Origin: Liolophura sinensis
Lineage: Eukaryota > Mollusca > Polyplacophora > Chitonida > Chitonidae
Direction of reading: 5' to 3'
Assembly: GCF_032854445.1 (NCBI RefSeq)
Contig: NC_088302.1
Span: 50,748,046-50,812,045, forward strand
DNA length: 64,000 nt
How positions within the stretch are numbered: position 1 is the first letter of the stretch; every line of letters begins with the position of its first letter. This document shows, in pieces, positions 37,960 to 51,886 of this stretch. Position numbers and translations under genes: made by a program. Below the pieces are notes generated by a model that worked only from the letters and a program-made list of their open reading frames with translations, had not been told where the DNA came from and did no database searches.

Positions 37960-40900
37960 AAGTGTCTCACAGAAACATTATTATCTGAATTTTCACCACT
38001 TTCAAAATCCAGCCCGCATATCCGGGTTGGAAAAGATCGATGGATACATTTTTATGCAAGTTACATTTTTTTTTTGTCAAATTTATTATTGAATGTTGAA
38101 ACCTTTTGACTTTTCTTGTCAGAAACAGCTGAAAAGTGCTACAGGCTAAAACTCATGCGTTTGGGAATGGTTTAAGAATGATTTAAGAGTTTAAGAGTTT
38201 TTCAGAGGTAATTTTTCAGGAAAACAAATGATTCATTCACATGTGTAAATATGAAGGCTGTATTATTCTATATAATCGGACACCCCTGCTGCGTTTTAGT
38301 TTTACGCTACTTTTGTGTATAGAATTTGTGAAATGCCCTCTGTTAAAATCTATATGGGAATCGGTATTTCACAGTAAATCTTTTTGTTCTAAATATGCCT
38401 GCCCATTAGTTCTCTTTCCGGAAAGAGATTGTGCGCAATGCATTCAGCAGCGGTTTTATTTTACCTGTACCCACGTGGCCTTCAGTCTGAACATATAACG
38501 TGTGTCGTATAAAAATCGCATCAAACTGAAAACGCATTTTTTCTTTTTAATCGGATGATGAGGCAATCTGCAGAAGCCGTGTTTAACAGTCACGGAAACG
38601 CCCTGTTCTTTTGTGGGAGGTGAACTCAAAAGGTGTGTCGGAGAGAGCGTGCTATTCTGTAAATACCTGACAATTAGCCTGTGGCTTGGAGGCACAGAGC
38701 CCGGCACCCTATGATGTCTCTATTATAGAGCCACCTGTAATCGGCTGATTAGCCCGTGAAGAGGCCCTTGTACCTGGCCCCAAGAGAGATCGATAGCTTG
38801 TGGTCCGATCACTTCACCACACACCCCAGAATCGATACCACTTCAATCACCGCAGATTACTGTGGTCAATGGGTTACAAATGAGATAAAGAAATTAGGTG
38901 ATATATAACGGGAATCTGGTACACCGCGGAATAATTTGATCGCCGCATGGGAGAGCTTACTGGTTAGATAAGCTGCTACTTTGGCCAGTCCGCCAGGCTG
39001 TTTACCTTGATTCCCACCTGCGGGGTTTACATGAACAACGAGATTATGTCTCTCTTCACAATTGCAGGTAATAAATCTAAGTGATAAGGCCATAGCTTAT
39101 GCTTCCATATGATTTTAGTTGCGGACGGTGCGGGACCATTGTTTTTCGCGTGCACGCGCTCTCCCGCCCGGCTCGACAGTCCACCATTCTACAGTATATA
39201 CATATATGGTGCGAGTCCCACGAATCAGTTCGTAATTAGTTCCACACAATCACCAGCGTCCACAGCCAAAGTCAAGAGAAGGAATCATCCATAAAAATGA
39301 CACTTTGTTTATATTATGCAATTTTCACGTGGTCCATTGCAATAAAATCATATCACAAATCTATGCAGGTAAGTGCGACAGATATGGAGACTCGCGTATA
39401 GGTAAAGTGCATTTTTACTTCATGGAATAAGTCTAAAACAAATCAGAAACTAAATTTTGAATCAATCCCAGTGTGGTTTTAGTCAGCTTTAAAACATGCT
39501 TGAAAAGACGAGACATGTTTTATAGCTTTCTATTTGAGTTTTGTCTCAGTACATGTCTGGATTATTCATGCATTTTTCACGCCTTTCTCAAATGCAAAGT
39601 TTTACACATTAACTCGTGTTCATATAATTTCTTTACACTTAAAATGTAATCGAGAATTTCGTTTTCGAACATCAGAAATGACCAATGCACTGCAATAGGC
39701 AAATGAGTCGAAAATGTCATTAATTGACATAGTTATAGACATTTGTAGGCTTATGTGAGATAACAGCATTATGTAGTATAATACCACTCTGGCAAAGCGA
39801 ACATTATCTGGTTCGTCAACAGGTTTATGAAGAAATGAACTAGGGGACCATGTGTAATACGCCAGTAGCGAATAACTTAATGCTCGGTAATAGGCTTATA
39901 CCTTTCTAATGCACACCTTTAACCTGTTCTTATACGCTTAATATACTCCAGTACATGCATTCAGAGTTCATGATTACATGTGCCACACTACCTGCATATG
40001 AGGGCTGCTAAGAAAATGCATGTTTCTAATTAATGCAGTGTGATCATTTCAACAAATTAATTTTATAACACATTAAAAATTAAAAGAAACAAAGAGTTTA
40101 ATTAAACTTGATAACAAAAAAAAATGATACCAAACCAGCCATTTGTGAAGAAAATTATTAATTTCGCCGTAATCGCAACATAATAAAAATATAGCCCGGA
40201 GAGATGAAAATTATGCGAGTGGATCCGTCAAACGTTTGGGCGTGTGTCCTTTATGTAAACTGAAAGGATATAAAATTACATAAGACAAATTATGTAAATT
40301 AATTGTTATGTGTGTGCGTGTAAAAGTTGATTTTAATGTTGATGTGTTATTTTAAAAAATGTTTTTGTCCACGCATGCACGTCCAAAACTCTTTTCTTGC
40401 AGTAGAATTTATGCATAAAATTATTACGAAAACGTTGCTAAAAGTGATATGTTTCTGGCACTGAAGATGTAAGCTTCATAAACTTGTGTAAATAATTTCT
40501 CTAGACCATAAAGTTCTCTAAGAATGTTCAAAAAGTTGAAAAGATTGAAGAATCAAGGTATGTATAAACACGAACGTTGAAATTTTGTTAATTAATTTTG
40601 TATTTTTCATATTATTGTAGTGATACATGAATTAAGGGGAGCCAGGAGTATACAAATCCAATTTCAATTTTACACTCGACCGACTCAAAAGATGAGGATG
40701 ATGAGATCCAGTAGTCAAAAACGATTATCAAATGTTAGAACTTAGAAGTTCCTCATTTATGGACTACGTGTATATGAACTGACTCAGTAGTCTAAATCCA
40801 TGGAAAAACATTGAGGTTACATGGGATATAATCCCACATATTTTCTTTTTTTTAAAATGATTGTGGACTACTCGTGTGTTATACCTAAATTTCTTGAATA

Positions 40901-41619
40901 CGAGTTTATTCCCTTAAATATATAAATAAAATACATTGTTCATTGTTATTATTTTTATTTTGTGTATTAATGGACTTTAATCGTGTATTAATTCATTCAT
41001 TATTTTTTCCCCCCTTCTACGCGACCCAGCTCTCTCCCTGGCTGAGTTCGCTGACGTGTATGAAGTCGGCCTGGCCAGTCCTGAGGTCAACCACTCAGCT
41101 GTATGTTTGTACATATATACATGTCTACATACAAGAGCTTTACAATGCTTGACAGCCGGGTCCACAAATCCCAACAGCGGCACGCGACATAAATAAAGCC
41201 TTAAGAATTTGTAGGGACAGTCTGAAGGGTCAGTCACCGCCCAGTCTGTCAGCACTAAGAGCCTTTAGTCCATATAAATACGCTGACAGCCCAGCCCGGT
41301 AGACTTCCTCGCGGTCAATGAATTCACCGTCTCGGACATTATGCAATGGTTGTAGAAAGATCTTCATGCTATCTGCTGGCCGTGACCTGCTTGTCAGGTC
41401 CGCGTTGGTCTCGCCCCAGGAGATTCCATTACGCAAGGCTAGACAAGCGGTTCCTTACGTCATATTGTGCAAAGCTTATGCAATGGTAACCAGAATGTGT
41501 AATCTCGAGGTGCAATTAGCCTGCATAACGGGCAACCAAACAAATTCTCACAACTAATGATAGGCCAAACGTGAAAACTGTCAAGGATTATGTAACGCAT
41601 CGATGGAGGAGTGACGAAA
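37960..41619. other. Intergenic DNA, no gene recognised
   Basis: Segment 38640-38880 is GC-richer. Segment 40020-40620 is AT-rich and holds several TAATTA/TTAATTAA cores. A short inverted repeat, CTGTCAGC (41246-41253) and GCTGACAG (41282-41289), is seen. None of the open frames is recognised. Confidence 0.45.
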
Positions 41620-41705
41620 AGCACCTTGCCAAATGGTTCAGGAAATTGACAATAGCCATTCAGATCGTGTGTTCGAATCCAGCTACTGCGGCCTCTTTTG
41701 AGAAT
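41620..41705 (+). mobile_element. tRNA-derived SINE head fragment
   Basis: TTGCCAAATGGTTC (41626-41639) resembles a Pol III A box, and GTGTTCGAATCC (41669-41680) is a near-perfect B box. No acceptor-stem pairing closes the structure and the SINE body does not follow. It is therefore taken as a decayed or different-family SINE head rather than a tRNA gene. Confidence 0.45.
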
Positions 41706-44700
41706 TTATACAGGACAATTTTACCTGTACTTGTCCAGCCGTTGTTTTGTCCGGTTTCATCGAATATATAAAAAAAGTTATTTATTGCTGTGATTATAGA
41801 TATGGTGGCATGTATTTCTTGAAAGAAGCCATTGATTTTCTCAATAGAATTTGTTTTTGACACATATGTTTGTTGCTTTTTATCGCAGTGTTCTGTGCTT
41901 TCGCTCGCTCTCTGTTGTTCCGTTCGAGATGTAAGCGCTATTATGTGACTTTCAGTTCAAGCGCATGGATATATGGTAGCAGTTTTAAGGGCGGTACAAA
42001 TATTATGTTTACGTAGTGACACGATTGGACAAAACTCAAATTTGTAATCGAAATAGCTTGTGTTGTAATAGCGTGTTAAACTGCGGCTGTGAAAGCGGCT
42101 GCTAGCTTTACTTAACCATTGTTTGCAGGTGTCAATAATGAAGAAAAACTCTGATGTCGTTTGTTATGTACGCGTCATGATTACCAACACACGGCCAAAC
42201 TCCACTTTTCGTCAACTACATTAATAAAGTGTAAATTTTGCCTGAGCCACTTCAAACATTGGTCTTACCCCGAACAGTGGATATTAAACATATTTTCGAG
42301 GCAACCAGTTTCGCCTCCTCAAATAAAACATGGCCGAGGTTGCTTACTTTCATGCGGGTTTTTTGCTTGCTTGTTTTCTCCCAGTTGACAGTGGGTACAC
42401 GCCGCCTCGGAGGTTGTACGTGTGTCTGCGCTGTGGGTCCTGCCACTTCGTTGACGTCCAGCTAGGCAGCACGGACGTGTCCGATGTCCATTCGGCCGTA
42501 ACCGCTGGAACACGGCCGTTGACAGACTAGCTGCATAAGTGTTAGTGTTTCACCAGCCTGTACACAGGTTAGAGCGGGCTAAGTGCGATCGACCCGCCTG
42601 TTTAACTGTGTAGACGTTCTCCCCAAACCACATGTATACCCACAGGTCTGGCGAAAGAACGATCGCAAATCATGGAGTACGCATGGGTTGGCCTTATATA
42701 TATTGTTAGAGAAATATTTCTGGAACAGTGCTGATAGTGGAGCCAACAGATGACCTCGGATGATCAGAACTAGATTGTTTCATTTTAACCGTCAGTTAAC
42801 AGTCAGTACGAGGCAATTTGGGTGATCGCTATGTAGTAACCAATCCAATTTTTTAAACATGCTGCAAAAAATAAATACATACAAATAAATACAGAGTACA
42901 AACTTGAAATCGAAACAATGTTACATCTAGATGATTAAAAAAACAACAACAAAATACAGTGAAATATTCAAGAAAGAATTAAGACACTGATGCAAAACTA
43001 TGTCCGGAAATAATTATACTGCTGGTGTTGGGTATCCCAAAGTTTTGAATACACTTCCGGTCTATATAAGACCAAATCTCCTCTGAAAACTACACAATGG
43101 CCGGTATATACCGCGTATCGCGCTCTTACTAAAAGTCTCGAAGAAGAATCCATGATGAAAAGTGTTTGTGGACAAATCATAAACCCACACACAATAATAT
43201 AGTGAAGAAGTTTTTATTAGTGAGTATCGAAAAAGCAATGACCTTATACTATATTGCTTCGAGTATGCGTGTAGCGGTTTATATTCTTAATTTTGTAGTA
43301 TTGTTGCTAACATTAGGAAACCAAATTTTTTTGTATCAGCGAACAACTTGCAAAGACATGAAAACAAAAGGAAACATTACAGAAAAGGATTTCATATAAA
43401 AATCCTCATTCAAAAAAAGTTAAACTTTACCATCGGTTTTGTTGGGGAAGTTGTCGTTGGAAATCAGTATGCAATTTTTGATAAAGGTATTTCTTGGAAG
43501 TGGCTTGTCTTAAATTCATATTTAACTGCGCATTTGCGAATTTACACGTATAGGAACTAAGAAGTTTTAATTCGGAATTAAAAACAAACTAATAAAACAC
43601 TTTATTAATGAAAAATGTTAAACGTGAGGATGCCACATGCTTTTATTTGATTGGTGTTTCGCAGTGCAAGGTAGGATAAAATCATAAATCTCATCTGCAT
43701 TTGTCTTTGCAAACGTCATCGGTTATTTTTTATTGGAAGCGGGATGTACTCGGTGAGTATATAGGGTGCGCAACACGAGGTAGTTGAGGTCCATCTTATG
43801 TCGATGGCGATCGTGTGACCATTCGCAAACTGAACGTTCTTTGAAAACAACTTATCTTTTGTGAATCAATTTGGCTTGCAAGCCTATATATATAGGAAAG
43901 TTCGACAGTAATTTGCAAAAAGGTAAGTGGTTTACGTTGGGCACTCCGGTTACATGTCTCAGTTGCTGAAGTGACTTCGTGGTGCACCCTTCCTTTTTCT
44001 CTGACTAATCTTTTATGTCAATATAACGTTATACTGACACGTTGTTCTCTTGACTTTCATTGCATGCAAAACAAGCGAAAAGTCCCCACATCCTTGTATT
44101 GTCTGCTTGTAGGCCTTAATTTTAATCCTTATTAATAATGGGAAATCAGCCTTTCTCTTTATACGTTTCGTGGTATATTGAACTTGTCACGGGGAGGTAA
44201 TTTAGTGGGTCTCTGTGTGTCCCGTGCGGTTATTTGTGGCCCTGTCTTTGACCTCGCCCCCAGTAGCGGCATGAATTCGCTCACCTCACACTGCTTGATT
44301 CAATCACATAACCTGTTTACATAATCAACTCTTTCACCGCAAGCCGACTTTTATTAGTTTTTCACCTGTGTAGAAAAGACTTTTCATTGAAGTCACGCCG
44401 CCTGGTGAATGCTAAATGACCGAAATTAATACGATCCGCATATTGGAGATATAATGAAGGAAATATCGTTGATAAGGCAGGAAACCTCTACGAAATCAGG
44501 GTGACTAAGTCCTGTGCGATCGTTTCATGGAGAAGGTCTACGGCACATTGTCCCCTACTGGTGAGCCACCTGAGAGAGCCCGTGGTTGTCGGTCGATTAG
44601 CAAACTCTTCTCGCGGCTATGCACATGTTACGGTAATGAATGTATCCATTTATTACGTCGAGGGCACTTCACATTTCAATTCTCGACTCCAAAAGCAGAA

Positions 44701-47700
44701 GAGTTCACAATCATGTCGAACGGTTTGCATAATCCTTATATCGATTCTATTCATTTTGTTTTATTTGCATTCTAGAGCGCGGTAAAAGACTGGCGTCGAG
44801 CGGTTTGTGGCTACACAGACATCAGTTAAACAAGAGTGTTTTTACATGACAAAGAAGTTTCGAGTGAAATCCTATAAAGGCGATTAAAGAGGCACTGTTC
44901 GCTCGAATCCACCAATGAGAAAGAAGGGATGCTAGGCGCGCAGCTGTCGAGGCTGATTGCCTTAATTGTATGCGGTGTACCTAAGCAAGCCACAGAGCAG
45001 TGTATCTCATAAATGCGCCCCTCAAGTGCCGTTAGTTTTAGACATTTTCAAAAAGTTATATTTATGGTTATATTGTATTTTGTGGGAACTGAACCATGGT
45101 ACAGGTTTGGCTGGGAACTATTGAAAGCAATTATGCTGTTATTGAGCTGTGCATCTGTTCATGTTTGACCGGTTCACCCAGGCGACTCTTGGGCGAGCGA
45201 CCAATGATTGGGTCAGAAAACCGTTGATTGAACCGTCTCTGGTTACCTATTGAGCACCGGAATACAAGGGCACCAGACGGAATTATACCCCGTTACGTCA
45301 ACCATTAACACGTCTTACATCAGGCATTACGTCTTATTACATGGGTTGAATTAGCCTGCATTAGCTGAATCGTTAGAGCGTATGAGATCAATGGCGGCTA
45401 ACCAATTAGCGCATCAAACACTGCCACTTGTCGGCCATAAACACATAATTACTTGAGGTGAAACAGCAACACTGATCCAAACAGAGTAAAGGCCTTCTTA
45501 TTGACGCGGGAACCATAAACACAATGCTCAAAAGTTTTTTGCCTAATCATTTGTATAATTGATGGAAATTTTAGCCAGAACGATGTTCGATCTACACACT
45601 CTTCCTGTACAGTTTGTTTGCACCAAGCACGTGTTTATCAGCTTAAGGTCCTTTTCTGTCTTGTCAGCTAATTGTTGTGAGCTTTAATACAAAGGATGAA
45701 AACCTTCACATTTATTTTTCCATTCTATAATCCAGACCTGCAGAGGCTGTTGCGTGACTATATGTGTCGAGCACAGTGACTGAATCATCAGTTCTACAGA
45801 CATTGTAAGGTGCAATGCACTTGTATCCTTCTTCCTGTCTTAGAATTGTACCAGGACTTTAAAGAGTAGAACAGCAATCATTGACACAGAAGGCTTATTA
45901 CAGTTCCACTCGACTATGAAGTAATATACAATTAAAGCCATCTGCTAATTATGTAGGACACCTTACAATTACTAAATTATACACAAATATACACCTAACC
46001 CAAATTGTGAATCCTGGTTTCCACCCGCTATTATTATATAATGCATTATGTATGATTTTCATAATTTATTTGCTTTTCTCACACAGCATACAGAAGTTGA
46101 AGGAACTGAATGTAAAGGTTGATTGGTACCATTTCGGTTTACTTGCTGCATACATGGGTGGGAGACGAGGAAAACGATGAAGGATCTAGAGGTTTGTTTT
46201 CTTTATTGCAAAAGAAGAGGTAAAAGCGGCAGTTCTTGAAGGATCTTGTTTTGTCTTTTACGATACCATGCAGATTTGTGACTTTTGAATTCGTACTGCG
46301 CTTACTATGCGTAATCTGCATGTTTTAGCAACTTTGGTTCCGTTTTCCACAACGGAAGCACAATACTACTTGTATAAACCATCAAATCTTAGAACGAAGC
46401 GCATGAATGACTGGTACGTGCTGCAGTAATTGTTGTTGGAAAGACGGGCATTTGATGAACTTTCCCATACGCATAAAACCGCAGAAAAGCCAGACTGAAT
46501 TAGATTCGCAGGCACGGTAGTGTCTTGCAGTATTCAATGGTGAACATGTTTATAACAATTTATTGTACATTTGTTAACACTGTAAACTTTGCTTCAATAA
46601 TTCAGTAAACGTCAAGTACCACTTATCAGAGCGCACAGTTTGTTTGGTTTGTCATAGGTGGTAGTTATGTACGCACAGTCAGGCTAAACAAAAAGTGACC
46701 GATAGATCACAAGTTTAACCCTTCAGGCCATACACGAACTTAGATGTGTAATCAAACAGACACAGTCCCTGCTGTCCCATTGAGCCACACAGACAGGGGA
46801 TCCAGGCCCGCCTGTGCTATACCGGCGCGTGACACGCCGAGGGGTAGAGAATTATATCATATATTAACAGCAACTAACGGTACTCCAACTATTGATCATG
46901 CCACTATTTAAACACAGGGACGTGAAGCGAAATAAATGGCAAGAAAATAAGGACATGGTCTAAGTTTACATAATCTATGGACCCTTCATATGTAATTAAA
47001 TGTCTGCGTGCCTGCAGAGTGGGACCTTGTGACCAATGTAATGAGTGTCACCCATGCACGCGCTACTGCTCTGACATGTGCCGCGACCTCTATCAATCTC
47101 GCACAATCACGTAGTGAACGTGGTCCGGTCCGAAAAACAAAAACTCGTGATCGCGCCTTAACGAGTCGGTTTACCCCTAGTCAGAGGGCGACAAAAATGT
47201 AAAAACCAACAAAGAGTATGATGTGACGAAGTTCAACTCATCAGGAATGATTTCAAATTTTCTCTTCTTTTTTGGCATCCCCGCTTTGGTATTTTCACTG
47301 CGACGACTGTCTTGTTTGAATACAGTTATATTTGTTCGGATGGATAACAACATCGGGTATAACTTTGATTGGCGTCTGGCATTTTTGCACCACTTGTCCC
47401 TAGGTCATTATATTTAATCTGTCAACCTGTGAAACTCTGTGCGTCGGTGCCTGGAGAAACTTCCATCCCACTTCCTGTTAATGCAATACTTAGCATTACC
47501 CTTCACCATCCGACCACATTATGGAATAGCCGAAAATCTAACTTCATTATACGGGCCACAAATTTGATATTTCCTCCTTAGATGTCTTTGAAATCACAGA
47601 GCTCCGTTGAGACTGGTAGAAGGGTTGGACAGTCCCCTTCGGCGAATTGCGGTCCTCTCCACCAGTGCTCTCAAATCAAACTATACCTTTACTCTCAATG

Positions 47701-48326
47701 ATAATGACGTCTTGCTGGTGTTAATAGAATTTGGCGAATTTATGGAAGACCACATAGAAGCACTTGTGTACAATACCGTTTCTGATGAATCATAATGATT
47801 AACAATTATTCCTGGCCTACATGCCACGTCCTGACCCCCACTGGAGACCTGGCATCGGCAAGGTTCCTGGGGAAATTAGTTCTCGCCCTACCATGCAACA
47901 TATAGACGACCTCTACGCGACTAATAGCGTAAAAAATGAATCGATATGTCAGTAAAATGTTAAAGTTGGCACTCTTCGCATTTGCATTAGCAAACAGAAC
48001 AATGCGAACAGAACAAAGAAGTATCTTTGGAAAATCACGGTGGCTCTTCCGCAGTATTGGATTGCCCCAAGCGCGTGCTCCCGCAAACCGTGGGGTCCCG
48101 TAATCTTGGTCAGGTTGGACAAACATACCTGCGTGTTTACCCCAAAAATTCAATTCATATTCCCCGATCCCTGCCCGCAAAAAACATTAGCGAGGTCCTT
48201 TGAAAGAGGACTGATCGCCAACATGGAGTAGTGGGGTGGATTGACAATGGAGATATACCATTCCCCCGTCAACTGTAAGCCTGTACACAAAGCCAGCCCC
48301 AGGAAGCCCTGTTTAATTTCAAGTTC
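41706..48326. other. Intergenic DNA, no gene recognised
   Basis: Contains a tiny SINE 3'-end scrap at 43641-43664 (TTTTATTTGATTGGTGTTTC). Segment 45150-45460 is GC-richer with repeated CAATTAGC / TTAGC words and could be a conserved element. No coding exon is recognised. Confidence 0.4.
43641..43664 (-). mobile_element. SINE 3'-end scrap
   Basis: Only the tail-proximal words TTTATTTGATTGGTGTTT remain, matching the copies at 851 and 27555. It may be a very short 5'-truncated insertion. Confidence 0.4.
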
Positions 48327-48917
48327 ATGAGCAAAACACTGGCGGGTGTGGCGGGCCAACAAAACTATCTGACTTCAACTGCTTGGGCCTTGCCTTTTCC
48401 TCGCTCCTTTTATGTCTTTAATCATGTGTGTTTAAGTTCCTGTCGGCAGTTCCTCTCGGCAGGTGAAAATGTGTGGATCGATGGCAGATCGTGTCGGGGA
48501 GTCACCGAGTCAGCCGGCCGCAGATTGCTCTCCTTTCCGAGCCAAGTTCCGGGACGGGACAGGAATCGATATACAGACCTATACCAGAGAGATGTGAAAG
48601 AAAACAGCATTTGGTTGACTCCACAAGACTTTGCTCGGAACAGACAAGAAAGTGAAGGGTTGAGCGGCGCCATTGCTTTGTTCTTTTCGCCACTTTGGCT
48701 CTACTTTTGTTCTAACGGCACGCAACCTTTTGGACATTGGCTATGTCGGCCTTCAACAAACCGGAAGTTAGTTCTTCTGGGGAAAAGTCACGAGTACAGA
48801 GCTATCTTAAAGCCAATAGTTAAAGAGTTAATTCCTAGCATAACTGCTGTGTGTATAAATATTGATACTTACGTACAAGCAAAAAAAAAATCTCCTAAGG
48901 AAAGACTCCGTATATAA
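48327..48917 (+). CDS. Unrecognised open frame of 196 codons
   Basis: This is the longest uninterrupted frame outside COUP-TF and I do not recognise it. There is a hydrophobic segment at about residues 114-128 (LSGAIALFFSPLWLYF) and a basic C-terminus (KKKSPKERLRI), partly encoded by an A-rich run. Shorter frames overlap it on both strands, which suggests locally low stop density (higher GC) rather than selection. No splice context or neighbouring exon supports it. Confidence 0.13.
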   Translation: MSKTLAGVAGQQNYLTSTAWALPFPRSFYVFNHVCLSSCRQFLSAGENVWIDGRSCRGVTESAGRRLLSFPSQVPGRDRNRYTDLYQRDVKENSIWLTPQDFARNRQESEGLSGAIALFFSPLWLYFCSNGTQPFGHWLCRPSTNRKLVLLGKSHEYRAILKPIVKELIPSITAVCINIDTYVQAKKKSPKERLRI

Positions 48918-49625
48918 TATCCAAAAATATTTCCTGCGTGTGTTCAAAGGGGCGTTTTTGACTACTTCAGATCTGCATGAAGCCATTAAACAAAATAACT
49001 ATTATGCGGTCTTAAACGGTCCTTTCAAGGTATACAATTAAATAGTTATCAGTTTCTTGAAGCAAATAGAGTATAACATCACTGAAGTAAAAAAAAACAT
49101 TATCAGAATTCTGTTGGAATAATAAATGAATGTATGCAGTCCATGCAAAAAACAGTAATGTTACAATCCCAAGCACCGGTACTAAAGATTAAACTGTGGC
49201 AATGTTCTGTCATCCATTCATGTAAAATGTTTCTCTGAACATATATCTACACATATGTGTAAATGCATTGAGGAGCAAGTATGTATACGTTTACATGAGA
49301 AGTTTCCTGCATGGTCTAATATATGCGCACATTGGGCAAACAGACATTATGAGACTTATGCTATAATGCCACAACCCACTTAAATACTGTTTACTCACCG
49401 GTTATCAAATTTCAACACAGCACTGAAAGGTCTTCGATCCACTAAGACTATATCATTACCTGTGTCAATATTAGGTCGGCCTTTGGCTAATGACTGAGTC
49501 TAAGAGGAAGATCATTATGTCAGGAGTAGGCCATGAACGAATCTCCGATAAGAAGCAGCAGTGCAACGGGTTGTTACATGTGGGCTTTTTCCTTCATGTA
49601 TAAATATATATACTGTATACAAGCT
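48918..49625. other. Intergenic DNA, nothing recognised
   Basis: AT-rich, with no repeat or open frame of note. Confidence 0.5.
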
Positions 49626-49626
49626 T

Positions 49627-49800
49627 TGTATGTGCGCTTTTTCATAGACGACATGCGCTCTGGGATTGATAGTTTTCAGTCACTGCGCGTTTCCAGAGTG
49701 ACTTTTCCTTGGGTTCATTTGGGTTCGCATGTCGCATGTGTGCGCTTTTTCATAGACCACATGCGCTCTTGAATTGACAGTTTTCATTCACTGCGCACAG
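49627..49800. repeat. Tandem duplication, period about 108 bp
   Basis: TGTGCGCTTTTTCATAGAC followed by CACATGCGCTCT and a TTTTCA..CACTGCGC block occurs near 49630 and again near 49738. The two copies differ by scattered substitutions and a short deletion in the second. Confidence 0.85.
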
Positions 49801-50214
49801 AGTAACTTTTCCAACTTCCAACTTCTTTCGTCGTGATTCGCGTATTTGTGTTTTTTTTTTACGGATACATGCAGGAGCGCGTTGTGATAGAGCCTACTTT
49901 TCAATCGTTCTAGGTCACACAAGACTTTGGTTCTGTTCCATTCTCAGACAGGGAATTTTTGAGATTCCACAAACTTTCGTTGCTCTCGGATCCATGGTGG
50001 CCACAAGCGGACGGTGCACAGCCTGCTTTTTGTGTCATTATAGTCGTGCCAGTATCCACCCCTTTTCCCCCTAAATACACCACCACCACCCATAGACTGG
50101 GCCTTGTCACTATCATTTAAATATATACATCAAGCATATACCATTGCGTATTAGTGAACTTAAATTTAAGCAAAAGTATTCGACGTGCTCATCTAGGACA
50201 TATTTAAAGGACAT
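49801..50214. other. Intergenic DNA, nothing recognised
   Basis: No feature is recognised between the two repeat arrays. Confidence 0.5.
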
Positions 50215-50515
50215 TTTGAGTGCCTGGGTGCGTGATTTCATTAGCACATAAGCACAGGTGTGTCTGGGAGCATGATAGAATGAGGCCATGAGAATATGAG
50301 TGCACAAGTGAAGGAGTACGTGAGTATCAGAGTGTATGGTTTCATGACCAAGTAGGAACATAAGTGCCTGAGTGCATGGTTGCATACAGGAGTGCATGAA
50401 TACATGAATATATGAGTGCATGGGTATATGGATTCACGAGTATATGATTGCATTAGTATATGATTGCAGGAGTATATGAGTAGACGAGTATTTGGATTCA
50501 TGATTATATGATTTG
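50215..50515. repeat. Degenerate short-period array (about 10-11 bp)
   Basis: Words of the form GAGTGCATGG, GAGTATATGA and GGATTCATGA recur with about 10-11-base spacing over 300 bases, with heavy divergence. Minus-strand frames rich in His, Ser, Cys and Tyr are artefacts of it. Confidence 0.75.
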
Positions 50516-50804
50516 TGCTTGAGACGCTTCTATAATACACATACCTTTGTAAACGATATAAATCATGCTGACTATTTGATCCCTATAAACCAGTGGTGTA
50601 ATTTATGACGTACCTTTTGCCACGTTCTCAGAATCTCTGTGCCGTCTGAAAGCGTTACCGAGAGCATGCGATCCGAACAGCAACCGCCATATTTTATTGT
50701 CTGGAAATGAGGATGATATGAAATATAAACGCTAATCCATGACGTTTTTATGATTTTTATTTATTAGCAATGGGAAGTGTCCCCAGTGGAGGCGTTGCGT
50801 GGGG

Positions 50805-50812
50805 TATAAAAG
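50805..50812 (+). promoter_or_regulatory. Strong TATA-box match
   Basis: GGGGTATAAAAGGCTG is close to an ideal metazoan TATA box with GC-rich flanks. It is preceded by CCGCCAT (about 50687). No recognised gene follows; a 113-codon unrecognised frame starts at 50946 and runs into a degenerate repeat. If active it may drive a non-coding transcript. Confidence 0.3.
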
Positions 50813-51084
50813 GCTGAAAACCGAACAACAGGTTTTAACCCCATACATTCACATCTTGTTTAAACCTTAAAGTTGCTGCAGAGTTGAGGGTTACATTACG
50901 TGATGCGCACTGTAACTAGACTAAAATAAGTCTTGTACGAAAGAAGTGTTAGTTATGGAACCCTATTGTAGTCACATTTTATTGTGTTACTTTTCTAAGT
51001 GCCTGCACCGTTGTCAAATAAACTGTTTACCCAGAAAGTATATCTGTTTAAATCAAATTGTAATTGTCACTCAAACGGTACATT

Positions 51085-51760
51085 TTCAACTCAGTAGATT
51101 TCTGTATAACTCGGTTATGTGGAACAAATTTAACGATATGCGTGTCACTCTAAATATATCACGTGTGCAAGAGATCTGTTTGTGTATATACCTCGGTAGA
51201 GACCTGTTTATATCAGTATATTGTAATTGGAAGACATGTGTAACTCTAAAGAGATCTGCAGAACTAAAAAGAGATCCTGCTGTGTAACTCAAAAGATATT
51301 TGTGCAACTCTGAAGCGATCTGCATTACTCAGAAGAGATCCCCAAAGAGATCTGTGAAACTCAAAAGACACTCAAAACAGGTTTGCGTAAATACAAAGAG
51401 ATCTGTGTAATTAGAAAAAAAACAGTTGTGTAACTCTGAAGAGGTTTGAACTCATCGGATCTGCTAACTTGGAGATCTCTATAATTAGACTTCTGTGCAA
51501 TTCTGAAGACTATACAGGGTAACTGGATCACTTTGTTAGATTGATCTCTGTCGCTATCTGGAATTAGAGCTGTATAATTGTGAAGAAATCTGTCTAATTG
51601 TGCAGCGTAATTTGATAAGAAAGGATATGTGTGAGTTAAAAGTCCTCTGTGTTACATGGATGACACCACTGTAACTCGCAAATTATCGTGAAAAAGCTGT
51701 GTCTGAGTAAAAGATAAAGTTGGACAGTTTTAACTCTGAACAGATCTGATTTAGAGGGTA
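51085..51760. repeat. Degenerate array, unit about 20-26 bp
   Basis: The word AACTCTGAAGAGATCTGTGT and variants recur many times, best preserved at 51235-51440. Unit lengths vary, which suggests an old minisatellite eroded by indels. Confidence 0.8.
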
Positions 51761-51886
51761 TTTTTTTAACCCAAATCATACAGGCTATCCGTAATTAAAA
51801 ATCTTTCTGAAAGTATCTAACCGTTACCTTGGAGATGTGCATGTGCGCAATTTCAGCGTATAGATCTATGCAACATGCAGTTTATC

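Noticed and set aside
40020-40620. Homeodomain-site cluster (TAATTA / TTAATTAA)
   Set aside because: The segment is so AT-rich that these words are expected by chance. It was kept only as a note in the interval description.
41246-41289. microRNA-like hairpin
   Set aside because: Arms are only 8 bases, with an inner 5-base pairing and an asymmetric bulge of about 12 bases, too short for a microRNA precursor.
41620-41705. Intact tRNA gene
   Set aside because: The B box is excellent, but no acceptor stem or anticodon arm can be paired and the A box is imperfect. It fits a SINE head better.
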